Origin: Neptunomonas japonica DSM 18939
GTDB lineage: Bacteria; Pseudomonadota; Gammaproteobacteria; Pseudomonadales; Balneatricaceae
Reading direction: 5' to 3'
Length of the DNA stretch: 64,000 nt
Assembly: GCF_000422765.1 (NCBI RefSeq)
Contig: NZ_AUGR01000006.1
Span: forward strand, 186,001-250,000
This document shows positions 56,557 through 64,000 of this stretch, piece by piece. Every line of letters begins with the position of its first letter. The stretch's first letter is position 1. The notes below the pieces were generated by a model. The model was not told the DNA's origin. It worked only from the letters and a program-made list of their open reading frames with translations, and made no database searches. The translations under genes and the position numbers were made by a program.

Positions 56557-56907
56557 TTATAAAATCTCCAGCACTGACTCGGGTGGGCGTCCGATGCGTG
56601 CTTGGCCGTTTTTGAATACGATAGGGCGCTCAATCAATTTTGGATTAGCGACCATAACTTCAATGATTTGTGCATCACTAAGTTCTGGGTTGCTAAGATC
56701 GTTATCTTTATATTCTTGCTCGTTTTTACGTAACAATTCACGCGCGCTTATACCAAGTGAAATTAAGACTTGGTTCAATTCTGCAGCAGAAGGGGCTTCT
56801 TTCAGGTATTCGCGGATATCTGGATCGATCCCTTGCTCTTTAATCAGCTCTAGTGTCTGACGTGATTTTGAACAGCGAGGATTATGGTAGATTGTCACTT
56901 GGCTCAT
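56557..56907 (-). CDS. ArsC-family (YfgD-type) thioredoxin-fold reductase
   Basis: 116 residues with the ArsC signature YHNPRCSKSRQTLELI (active Cys near residue 12) and LIERPIVFKNGQARIGRPPESVLEIL at the end. Members beside wrbA, often named arsenate reductase, may not act on arsenate in vivo. No other arsenic genes are present here. Confidence 0.9.
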   Translation of the reverse strand: MSQVTIYHNPRCSKSRQTLELIKEQGIDPDIREYLKEAPSAAELNQVLISLGISARELLRKNEQEYKDNDLSNPELSDAQIIEVMVANPKLIERPIVFKNGQARIGRPPESVLEIL

Positions 56908-57027
56908 TCTGATTTCCCGTGCAAACTGTTATAAAACAGCCATTAAAGTGATAAAGCCGTTATTGTATACGTCTAAGAAGGCGCAACAAAGGCTCATCAT
57001 AAAAGTTTTATTGTAAGGAATCGTTAA

Positions 57028-58296
57028 ATGAGTGGGTTACTGGATTTTCCAGCAGTACGTTTTTTACGTTATTTATTACGCCAATTTCTTGGCAACGGTG
57101 GTGTTATTAATGCCTCTGCGCTGACATACACAACGTTATTTGCAGTTGTACCTTTAATGACGGTGTCTTTTGCTATGTTAGCTGCCATACCTTCTTTTCA
57201 GGGGGTTGGGGAGCAAGTGCAGGGATGGGTTTTTTCTAATTTTGTGCCAACAACGGGTGAGGAGATCCAAAATTACCTTAAAGATTTTACGAATCAAGCG
57301 CAAAAGTTAACAGCGGTGGGTGTCGGGTTTCTTGTTGTGACATCTATCATGATGATGCGCAATATTGAGGTGGCATTTAATCGTATTTGGCGAGTTTCAG
57401 ATCAACGTAAAGGTATGTCTAGTTTTTTGTTGTATTGGGCTATTTTGAGCCTCGGTCCGATTCTTATAGGTTTGGGGATATTGGTATCGTCATATATTGC
57501 ATCGCTACCTTTAATATCCGACGCCACAAATCTTGTTGGAAAATCTAGATTGCTTACTATGCTGCCGATTGTTATGTCTGCAGCCGCATTTACCTTACTT
57601 TATGCTGCAGTACCTAACTGTAAAGTCCCTCTTAAAAATGCTTTTATCGGGGCTGTTGTGGTGGCAATTTTATTTGAAAGCGCTAAACGTGGTTTTGCTT
57701 TTTATGCGACACAATTTCCATCATATGAATTGATATACGGAGCATTTGCAGCGATCCCTCTGTTTCTAGTTTGGATTTTTATCTCCTGGTTTATTATTTT
57801 GATGGGGTGCGAGCTGACTCGTGCGTTGACGGTTTATCAGTCTAGAGGGCGAGTACGTGAGAAGTCGCATTTACATACTGTTGTTGGTGTATTGCATCGC
57901 TTGTGGGAAGGGCAAAAAGTTGGGCAGGCATTGAGTGATGATCAGTTATTGCAGCAAGTGAATGGGTTAGATCAATCCAGCTGGGATGAATATGTTCAGA
58001 TGCTAATGTCTCAGAATCTGGTTCGACGTACAGATCAAGGTGAATATTTGCTATCGCGTGGGTTGAATACGATAACGTTGAATGAGTTATGCCGTCTTTT
58101 ACCTTGGCCGATACCGGATCCTTTGTCGGCTACTGGTCATGATGCAGCTTGGGAAAATAATTTAGATGGCTGTCTGAATGATGTTAAAAAAATGCAGGAG
58201 CGTGACCTTAATATTACACTAGAGCGACTATTTTCAAATACTAAAACCGATGTAGGTAATGTGACAAACGAGGCTTTGTCAGTTGTTAAGCGGTAG
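57028..58296 (+). CDS. YihY/virulence factor BrkB-family inner-membrane protein
   Basis: 422 residues: about six membrane helices in the first 270 residues (GGVINASALTYTTLFAVVPLMTVSFAML region, then IWRVSDQRKGMSSFLLYWAILSLGP), then a soluble C-terminal domain of about 150 residues. The old name ribonuclease BN refers to a different protein. Function unknown. It is divergent from the arsC-wrbA set, a conserved arrangement. Confidence 0.9.
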   Translation: MSGLLDFPAVRFLRYLLRQFLGNGGVINASALTYTTLFAVVPLMTVSFAMLAAIPSFQGVGEQVQGWVFSNFVPTTGEEIQNYLKDFTNQAQKLTAVGVGFLVVTSIMMMRNIEVAFNRIWRVSDQRKGMSSFLLYWAILSLGPILIGLGILVSSYIASLPLISDATNLVGKSRLLTMLPIVMSAAAFTLLYAAVPNCKVPLKNAFIGAVVVAILFESAKRGFAFYATQFPSYELIYGAFAAIPLFLVWIFISWFIILMGCELTRALTVYQSRGRVREKSHLHTVVGVLHRLWEGQKVGQALSDDQLLQQVNGLDQSSWDEYVQMLMSQNLVRRTDQGEYLLSRGLNTITLNELCRLLPWPIPDPLSATGHDAAWENNLDGCLNDVKKMQERDLNITLERLFSNTKTDVGNVTNEALSVVKR

Positions 58297-58329
58297 ATTT
58301 ATAGTTAAAAATATAAGAGGAAGTGAGTC

Positions 58330-58623
58330 GTGGCAAAAATATGTATTAATGCTTTTGTTACTGGCAAGGTTCAAGGTGTCTGGTTTCGTCAATCTACAAT
58401 GGATGAGGCGTTGTCGCATGGCTTAGCAGGATGGGTTAGAAACCTTTCTGATGGGCGGGTTCAAGTTATGTTGTGTGGTGAAAGCAATGCGGTTCGTCAA
58501 GTTGAGGCATGGTTACAAATAGGGCCTGCACTTGCCAATGTTGCGCAAGTTATATCTGAGTCACTACCATATGATGAGAACTTGAACGGTTTTGTTGTGC
58601 GGCGTGATGAAAGGGAATGTTAA
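58330..58623 (+). CDS. acylphosphatase
   Basis: 97-residue small enzyme that hydrolyses acyl-phosphate bonds. The signature VTGKVQGVWFRQSTMDEALSHGL holds the catalytic Arg and the conserved GWVRNLSDGRVQVMLCG with the Asn. It starts with GTG at 58330 after a GAGGAAGTGA ribosome site. Confidence 0.93.
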   Translation: MAKICINAFVTGKVQGVWFRQSTMDEALSHGLAGWVRNLSDGRVQVMLCGESNAVRQVEAWLQIGPALANVAQVISESLPYDENLNGFVVRRDEREC

Positions 58624-58646
58624 CGGTTTAAGTAAATCAAAAGCAT

Positions 58647-58682
58647 AAAAAAGGCTGCTCACATTAAGAGGCAGCCTTTTTT
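58647..58682. terminator. bidirectional terminator between acylphosphatase and proS
   Basis: AAAAAAGGCTGC, loop, GCAGCC and TTTTTT: a stem of at least six G-C rich pairs with poly-A and poly-T arms. Confidence 0.9.
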
Positions 58683-58698
58683 GATATTGCTGTTGGTA

Positions 58699-60414
58699 TT
58701 AGCCCGTGACTTTTTGCGTTAGGAATTCAACAATGCCTTCAGCTGAGACATCTTGTTTTTCACTATCGCGACGGCCTTTGTATTCGTAAGCACCGGCTTC
58801 AATACCGCGCTCAGAGATGACCAGGCGGTGAGGTAGCCCCATTAGTTCCATATCGGCAAATTTCACACCAGGGCGTTCTTTACGGTCGTCTAGTAATACT
58901 TCGATGCCTGCTGATTGAAGTGCTGTGTAGATTTCATCGGCAACATTGCGAACTTTTTCAGACTTATCATAGTTCAATGGAACTAAAGCAATCTGGAATG
59001 GAGCAAGGCTTGCTGGCCAAATAATCCCATTTTCATCATGGTTTTGCTCGATTGCAGCAGCAACTACGCGTGTTACCCCTACACCGTAACAACCCATTTC
59101 CAATACGGTCGCTTTACCATTTTCATTTAATACTGTGGCACTCATTGCTTCAGAGTACTTCGTGCCTAGTTGGAAAATATGCCCTACTTCAATACCGCGT
59201 TTAATTTGCAGTGTTCCTTGACCGCAAGGGCTAGGGTCGCCTTCTTGAACATTGCGCAGGTCTGCAATAGTGGGTGTAGGTAGGTCACGTTCCCAGTTGA
59301 TATTGGCGTAGTGTTTATCTTCAATATTGGCGCCAGCAGCAAAGTCAGCCATGTTGGCAACGCTGCTATCAATAATGCATGGGATAGTCAGATTGAGTGG
59401 GCCTAGTGACCCCGGACCTGCACCCATTACTTTGAGAATTTCTTCTTCAGTAGCAAAACATAGTGGTGCCGCTACATCGGGTTGCTTCTCTGCTTTAATT
59501 TCGTTTAAGTCATGGTCACCACGTACCAATAAAGCTACAAAATCGGCTTCACATTCTTCTGATGCGACAACGACGAGTGTTTTGACGGTTTTTTCAATAG
59601 GTAGGTTAAATTGCTCGACCAGCTCATTGATAGTTTTTGCATTAGGTGTGTCAAAGAGTGCCATTTCATCTGTTGGAGCTGCTCTTTCACCGAGTGTCAG
59701 CGCTTCGGCCATTTCAACGTTAGCGGCGTAATCGCTGCTATCAGAGAAGGCAATATCATCTTCACCAGAGGAAGCTAGTACATGGAATTCATGCGAGCCA
59801 TTGCCGCCAATAGAGCCGTTATCTGCAATCACTGGACGAAAATCAAGGCCCAAGCGTGTAAAGATGTTGGTATAGGCTTGATACATCACGTCATAGGTCG
59901 CTTCCAAAGACTCACGTGAAGAATGGAAAGAATAGGCGTCTTTCATGATGAACTCGCGAGAACGCATTACACCAAAGCGAGGGCGAATCTCATCGCGAAA
60001 TTTGGTTTGAATCTGATAAAAATTAGCAGGTAATTGTTTATAACTTCTAATTTCGTTACGCACGATATCAGTGATAACTTCTTCATGTGTAGGGCCTACA
60101 CAAAAAGAGCGGCCGTGACGGTCGTTTAAGCGCAATAGTTCTGGACCATATTGTTCCCAACGTCCCGACTCTTCCCAAAGCTCTGCAGGTTGAACAGCAG
60201 GCATAAGTATTTCCATTGCGCCTGCGTTATCCATCTCTTCTCTCACAATACGCTCAACTTTACGAAGCGTACGTAAGCCCATAGGTAGCCAAGAATAGAG
60301 TCCTGATGCTTCTCTTCTAACCATACCTGCGCGTAGCATCAGCTGATGGCTGATGACTTCAGCGTCAGAAGGAGTCTCTTTGAGCGTTGCGATAAGAAAT
60401 TTGCTTGCGCGCAT
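58699..60414 (-). CDS. proS: prolyl-tRNA synthetase
   Basis: Charges tRNA-Pro. About 571 residues of the bacterial class with an inserted editing domain (about 225-395) that removes alanine. Conserved: [53 protein letters not shown] (motif 2) and [20 protein letters not shown] (motif 3), each given as a region. The frame opens at 60441, but homologues begin at [15 protein letters not shown], so the start at 60414 is preferred. Confidence 0.95.
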   Translation of the reverse strand: MRASKFLIATLKETPSDAEVISHQLMLRAGMVRREASGLYSWLPMGLRTLRKVERIVREEMDNAGAMEILMPAVQPAELWEESGRWEQYGPELLRLNDRHGRSFCVGPTHEEVITDIVRNEIRSYKQLPANFYQIQTKFRDEIRPRFGVMRSREFIMKDAYSFHSSRESLEATYDVMYQAYTNIFTRLGLDFRPVIADNGSIGGNGSHEFHVLASSGEDDIAFSDSSDYAANVEMAEALTLGERAAPTDEMALFDTPNAKTINELVEQFNLPIEKTVKTLVVVASEECEADFVALLVRGDHDLNEIKAEKQPDVAAPLCFATEEEILKVMGAGPGSLGPLNLTIPCIIDSSVANMADFAAGANIEDKHYANINWERDLPTPTIADLRNVQEGDPSPCGQGTLQIKRGIEVGHIFQLGTKYSEAMSATVLNENGKATVLEMGCYGVGVTRVVAAAIEQNHDENGIIWPASLAPFQIALVPLNYDKSEKVRNVADEIYTALQSAGIEVLLDDRKERPGVKFADMELMGLPHRLVISERGIEAGAYEYKGRRDSEKQDVSAEGIVEFLTQKVTG

Positions 60415-60455
60415 GGCAGTATTGACCTTTACAGAGTTCACTTGAAAATCGCATT

Positions 60456-60484
60456 ATTCTATGGATATGTGTCGTTAGGGACAA
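60456..60484 (-). promoter_or_regulatory. sigma-70 type promoter candidate for proS
   Basis: On the minus strand: TTGTCC, 17-base spacer, TAGAAT. The spacing is ideal and the -10 has five of six consensus bases. It lies about 45 bases upstream of the preferred proS start. Confidence 0.45.
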
Positions 60485-60744
60485 GTAAGAGAGTCATTAA
60501 TAGCGACTTTTTGAACGATTATCCTGAGAAAATCAAGATTCGTGTGAGATTCTAACTATTTGCAGGTGTCGGTTAGCGTTTTTGATATGCTTAAATATCG
60601 AGTACAAGAGTTCGTGATGCCCTTATTTTTACTGAGTTGTTTATCCGCAATGATGCGGGTAATCTTGGTCGGATAAAGTAGTGTTTTTATAAGATTTAAA
60701 TTGTTAACAGTGTTTTGTAGTTATTTGATTATACTTGGATTTAT
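60485..60744. other. intergenic region between proS and the histidine kinase gene
   Basis: Part of a roughly 330-base gap between divergent genes. Apart from the proS promoter candidate it holds a small hairpin (CCGCA-ATGA-TGCGG, 60646-60659) and A/T-rich sequence ahead of the kinase ATG. No other feature is supported. Confidence 0.5.
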
Positions 60745-62217
60745 ATGAAAAATATTTTAGTTTTAATGTTGTTGGTAATGCAGTCTTCATGGGTGCATGC
60801 AGGGATCACCAGTATCTTTAAAGATGCTAATGGTAAAACTAATTGGCAAATTTTGGCTAACTGGAGCAGCGGTACACTGATCATCTTGCTTTCTATTGTA
60901 GCGATAGGCTTATATTTTGCCCGCCGCCGTGCTTTTAAAACGAATATTGAGTTAACTGAAATACGAAAAGATCTTGAACTGCGAGTAAAAGATCGTACTG
61001 CAACGCTTGATGAGTCTAATAAACTTTTAAAGCACAGTAATCAGTTATTAGAAGATGAGGTGTCGCAACATGTGGTTACGAGCGACCGGCTGCGTTCTTC
61101 TGAATCCTATATCAAGGATATTTTAACGTCTATGCCATTGATGTTGGTGGGGCTGGATAACGAAGGTCGAGTGACGCAATGGAATAAACAGGTAGAGAAA
61201 GTTTCGGGAATCCCTGTAACTCAAGCCCTGGGGAAAACTTTATGGGAAGCTTATCCTACGGTATCTATATCGCCCGAGCAGATTCAGCAGGTGATCGAAA
61301 AGAATACCCCCATCCACTTTAAGCAAAGCCTGAGAAGTGTAGCGCATTACGATATTACAATTTATCCCCTGCAGGGCCAGGCTGAACAGGGTGTTGTTAT
61401 TTTGGTTGATGATGTGAGTAAGCAGACCTCTGCTGAAAACATGCTGATCCACAACGATAAGATGTCATTTATGGGGGAGTTAGCTTCAACGATGGCACAT
61501 GACATTAATGTTCCGTTGCAGGCCATTTTAATGGATCTAAAAAGCTTCCAGCATACGCTTGCCGATAAAGCAAACGTTGAAGCGGCAGCTGATGATAAGC
61601 AGGCAAGGCAGTTGAATACTATTCTTCATGATATGTCAGATAAAGGGGAGCAGGTATCGACTATTATCAGTAACTTGTTGTCATTTGCACGCAGTCGTCA
61701 TGATAAGAAGCAGTTAGCAAATATTGTAGACGTAATGGAAAATGCAATTGGCTTGGCAAACGACGTTATCTCGGTTTCAGCTAATTTGCCGTTTAGTAAG
61801 GTAGCTTTGGAGCGCAATTACGAAAAGAATTTGCCGTTAACACCTTGTTACATTACTGAGCTTCAGCAAGTCTTTTTAGGTCTGTTTCGTCATGCATGTC
61901 ATGCACTAGAAATGAAAATGGAAGAGACGCATCGCTCCGAAGAGTTTAAGCCAACCATTAAGATTATTCTGGCTGAATGTTATGACAGTCTCTGGATTAA
62001 GGTTCAGCATAATGGCGTTGGTTTAACTAATGAGGAGCAGATGTATTTATTTGAACCTTTCTTTAGTAACAAGGCTCCAGAAGCTGACTTTGATGCAGGT
62101 GAGCGGTTATCCTTCTCTTATTACATCGTCACTGAGCAGCACCAAGGCGATATGGCAGTAACATCAGATCTTAATGTTGGCTCAACTGTGCATATACAGT
62201 TACCGATTAATCACTGA
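60745..62217 (+). CDS. PAS-domain histidine-kinase-like protein with degenerate ATPase domain
   Basis: 490 residues: N-terminal signal-like segment and one membrane helix (about 40-60), coiled coil (about 68-118), a PAS domain (about 120-225, ILTSMPLMLVGLDNEGRVTQWN) and HisKA with H252 (MAHDINVPLQAI). The ATP-binding domain is atypical. The N-box asparagine is replaced (FRHACHAL, H383), the G1 Asp is His (HNGVGL, 422-427) and the G2 glycine box is DAGERLSFSY. So ATP binding may be weak or lost. No response regulator is next to it. Its target is unknown; umuDC, convergent on its 3' side, has its own LexA control. Confidence 0.75.
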   Translation: MKNILVLMLLVMQSSWVHAGITSIFKDANGKTNWQILANWSSGTLIILLSIVAIGLYFARRRAFKTNIELTEIRKDLELRVKDRTATLDESNKLLKHSNQLLEDEVSQHVVTSDRLRSSESYIKDILTSMPLMLVGLDNEGRVTQWNKQVEKVSGIPVTQALGKTLWEAYPTVSISPEQIQQVIEKNTPIHFKQSLRSVAHYDITIYPLQGQAEQGVVILVDDVSKQTSAENMLIHNDKMSFMGELASTMAHDINVPLQAILMDLKSFQHTLADKANVEAAADDKQARQLNTILHDMSDKGEQVSTIISNLLSFARSRHDKKQLANIVDVMENAIGLANDVISVSANLPFSKVALERNYEKNLPLTPCYITELQQVFLGLFRHACHALEMKMEETHRSEEFKPTIKIILAECYDSLWIKVQHNGVGLTNEEQMYLFEPFFSNKAPEADFDAGERLSFSYYIVTEQHQGDMAVTSDLNVGSTVHIQLPINH

Positions 62218-62247
62218 ATGGAGGCGTTAGTAAGTGTTGGTTGCATG

Positions 62248-63519
62248 CTAGCGAATGCTAGGAATATCACTCCATTGTGTAGTGTAAGCAGGGGATAGCT
62301 TCTCTTGCTTCATCTTCCAGCCGTGTGAGCGCTGTTGTCCTGCAAAGCAAATGTGTCCCTTGCCACTCTTATTGATTTTATCGATAGCTTGCATGAGTGC
62401 GGTCGAATTTCTAAAAGGTGAAGGTTTGTCCCAGAGTGTTGCCTGAAATGTGCCAGGCTCATAGAAATCAGCGAGCATCACGCCCGTCTTCATGTAGAGA
62501 AGGCCTTCTTTGTATATCGTTTTTAATAACTGAATAGCTGCTTGGGTTATATCACGAGTGTCATGGGTAGGTGTGTCTAGAATACAGCTGGCGCTATCGC
62601 GATAATAACTTTGATTTGGGCTGAAAGGGCTGGTTTTGATAAATATTGAAACCACACGTGCTTGTTTACCTTGCTCCCGTAGTTTTTCCGTTGCCCGTTC
62701 ACAATGCTTGCACAGTGCCGCATGCATATCTTTGTAATCAGCAACACGCACACCAAAGGTTCGGCTGCATAAAATCTGTTTTTTGGCGGGTGGCGATGAT
62801 TCCATATCTATACATGATAAGCCGTTCAATTCACGAACGGTTCGTTCAACACTGATAGAGAACTGTTGTCGAATCCAGCCGGGTTGGCTGCGTGCTAATT
62901 GTAAGGCAGTGTCTATGCCAACGTTGTTTAGTTGTTTGGCAAGGCGCGAACCAATCCCCCATACTTCTTTAACCGGCGTTATGTTTAGGAGCTTTTCTTG
63001 TCTTTTTGCTGAGGTAAGGTCTACTACACCTGCAGTTTTTCGATAACGTTTAGCGGCATTGTTGGCGAGCTTTGCTAACGTTTTAGTGGGTGCTATACCT
63101 ACGGACACCGAGATGCCAACCCAGTTTTCAACACGCTGTTTTATTTTAATGCCAAATGCTTCTGCAGACGATGCATTATCGATGCTGTTTAGATCTAAAA
63201 AGGCCTCATCGATTGAGTAGACTTCTATATCAGCTACCATCTGCTCCAAAATATTCATGACACGCGCCGAAATGTCGCCATAAAGTGCATAGTTAGAGGA
63301 AAATACCTGCACGTTTTCATGAAGTAATTGTTCCTGCACTTCAAATAATGGAACAGCCATGCGAATGCCTAATGCTTTGGCTTCTGCGCTGCGGGCCACA
63401 ATACAACCGTCGTTATTTGATAAAACCACAATGGGTCGGCCCCGTAGGTCAGGCCTGAAGAGGCGCTCGCAGCTGGCATAAAAGTTATTACAGTCGACCA
63501 ACGCAAAGCAAGATGTCAT
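62248..63519 (-). CDS. umuC: DNA polymerase V catalytic subunit UmuC
   Basis: Y-family translesion polymerase. 423 residues: FALVDCNNFYASCERLFRPDL with the first metal Asp, VVLSNNDGCIVARSAEAKALG, IEVYSIDEAFLDL with the catalytic Asp-Glu, and VGIAPTKTLAKLANNAAK. The C-terminus is the little-finger region with a DUF4113-like tail. Starts three bases after the umuD stop. Confidence 0.95.
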   Translation of the reverse strand: MTSCFALVDCNNFYASCERLFRPDLRGRPIVVLSNNDGCIVARSAEAKALGIRMAVPLFEVQEQLLHENVQVFSSNYALYGDISARVMNILEQMVADIEVYSIDEAFLDLNSIDNASSAEAFGIKIKQRVENWVGISVSVGIAPTKTLAKLANNAAKRYRKTAGVVDLTSAKRQEKLLNITPVKEVWGIGSRLAKQLNNVGIDTALQLARSQPGWIRQQFSISVERTVRELNGLSCIDMESSPPAKKQILCSRTFGVRVADYKDMHAALCKHCERATEKLREQGKQARVVSIFIKTSPFSPNQSYYRDSASCILDTPTHDTRDITQAAIQLLKTIYKEGLLYMKTGVMLADFYEPGTFQATLWDKPSPFRNSTALMQAIDKINKSGKGHICFAGQQRSHGWKMKQEKLSPAYTTQWSDIPSIR

Positions 63520-63522
63520 TAC

Positions 63523-63954
63523 TTAGCCTCTTAATGAGTGGATGACTGTGGTGACAACACCGAACAGTTCGAGCTCATTACCTTCATTGAGAGTGATCGT
63601 TGAGTAGGCTTTGTTCATAGGTCTAAGCTGTACAGAATTTGAGCTGATAATTAACTGTTTAACGGTGAACTCATCATGAAGGCATGCAATGACAATATCG
63701 CTAGAGCGGGCTGTTAAAGAGCGGTCTACGATAAGAATATCTCCTGAAAAGATACCGGCATCGATCATAGAGTTTCCTTGAGCGCGTACAAAGAAGGTTG
63801 CTGCAGGATGTTTGATGCATAGCTCGTTTAGATCCAGGGTTTTCTCAATGTAATCTTGTGCTGGCGATGGGAAGCCAGCAGCAACTGGGTCTTGAAAAAG
63901 AGGAATGTCATGGTTCTGTTGTTGAGAGAACCGACCTAGTAGAGTTGTTAGCAT
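63523..63954 (-). CDS. umuD: translesion polymerase accessory protein UmuD
   Basis: Self-cleaving subunit of DNA polymerase V. 143 residues of the S24 peptidase family: probable cleavage at Ala26-Gly27 (VAAGFPSPAQDY; E. coli has Cys24-Gly25), catalytic Ser62 in QGNSMIDAG and Lys99 in FTVKQL. The offset of two residues against E. coli UmuD is constant. Operon with umuC. A LexA-type box lies just upstream. Confidence 0.95.
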   Translation of the reverse strand: MLTTLLGRFSQQQNHDIPLFQDPVAAGFPSPAQDYIEKTLDLNELCIKHPAATFFVRAQGNSMIDAGIFSGDILIVDRSLTARSSDIVIACLHDEFTVKQLIISSNSVQLRPMNKAYSTITLNEGNELELFGVVTTVIHSLRG

Positions 63955-63966
63955 AATAATCCATAG

Positions 63967-63982
63967 CTGTATTTATATATGG
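63967..63982. promoter_or_regulatory. LexA (SOS) box upstream of umuD
   Basis: CTGTATTTATATATGG matches the SOS consensus CTGTATATATATACAG at 13 of 16 positions and lies 12 bases before the umuD ATG. That is a normal place for LexA repression. Confidence 0.75.
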
Positions 63983-64000
63983 GGTATCCCCTTAGCTCCA

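Overview
The window looks like chromosomal DNA of a marine gammaproteobacterium, probably of the Oceanospirillales type. The reasons are the moderate base composition, the gene orders clpS-clpA-infA-bpt-aat-trxB, ftsK-lolA-rarA-crcB-serS and arsC/wrbA/DUF2069 next to yihY, the class III PHA synthase genes, and a separate set of formate dehydrogenase genes. The species cannot be fixed from the sequence alone.

Positions 1-20022 form one functional block for formate oxidation. On the minus strand lie DUF3305 and DUF3306 genes, a polyferredoxin, a TorD-type chaperone, a short Tat-signal protein, and the alpha, beta and gamma subunits of a cysteine-type, periplasmic, membrane-anchored formate dehydrogenase (the gamma gene runs off the left edge). 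Opposite them are fdhD and an overlapping HTH plus periplasmic-binding-domain regulator, then a convergent sensor kinase/sigma-54 activator pair. Divergent from that pair is a tungstate transporter (tupABC) in one operon with a mobA-mobB fusion, moeA and moaA. Four sigma-54 type (GG-N10-GC) promoters and four copies of one palindromic motif, GGGWCA-N3-TGNCCC and close variants, lie in the intergenic regions. This suggests that the local two-component system runs a formate dehydrogenase/tungsten-cofactor regulon. That is the most interesting system in the window.

Positions 20023-22836 are accessory: a DUF1826 gene behind a near-consensus Zur box, a gene-poor stretch, two integron-type gene cassettes with recognisable attC sites but no integrase, and a remnant of a VOC-family gene. 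Positions 22837-30756 are a tyrosine catabolism module: a frameshifted 4-hydroxyphenylpyruvate dioxygenase (HPPD) gene, an aromatic aminotransferase, an NSS-family sodium symporter, a second intact HPPD, a LysR regulator and an OprD-like porin.

Positions 30935-47722 are mostly core genes: rluE, icd, cspD, clpS, clpA, infA, bpt, aat, trxB, an unusual CheW protein with an inserted zinc-binding CZB domain, ftsK, lolA, rarA, crcB, serS and an MFS transporter. Positions 47805-50708 hold PHA genes (DUF6489, phaR, phaC, phaE). After two LysR genes and a PEP-CTERM protein come a sufS-sufE fusion, DUF2069, wrbA, arsC-like, yihY, acylphosphatase, proS, a histidine kinase with a degenerate ATP-binding domain, and SOS-controlled umuD-umuC at the right edge. 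No tRNA, rRNA, CRISPR array or complete insertion sequence was seen.
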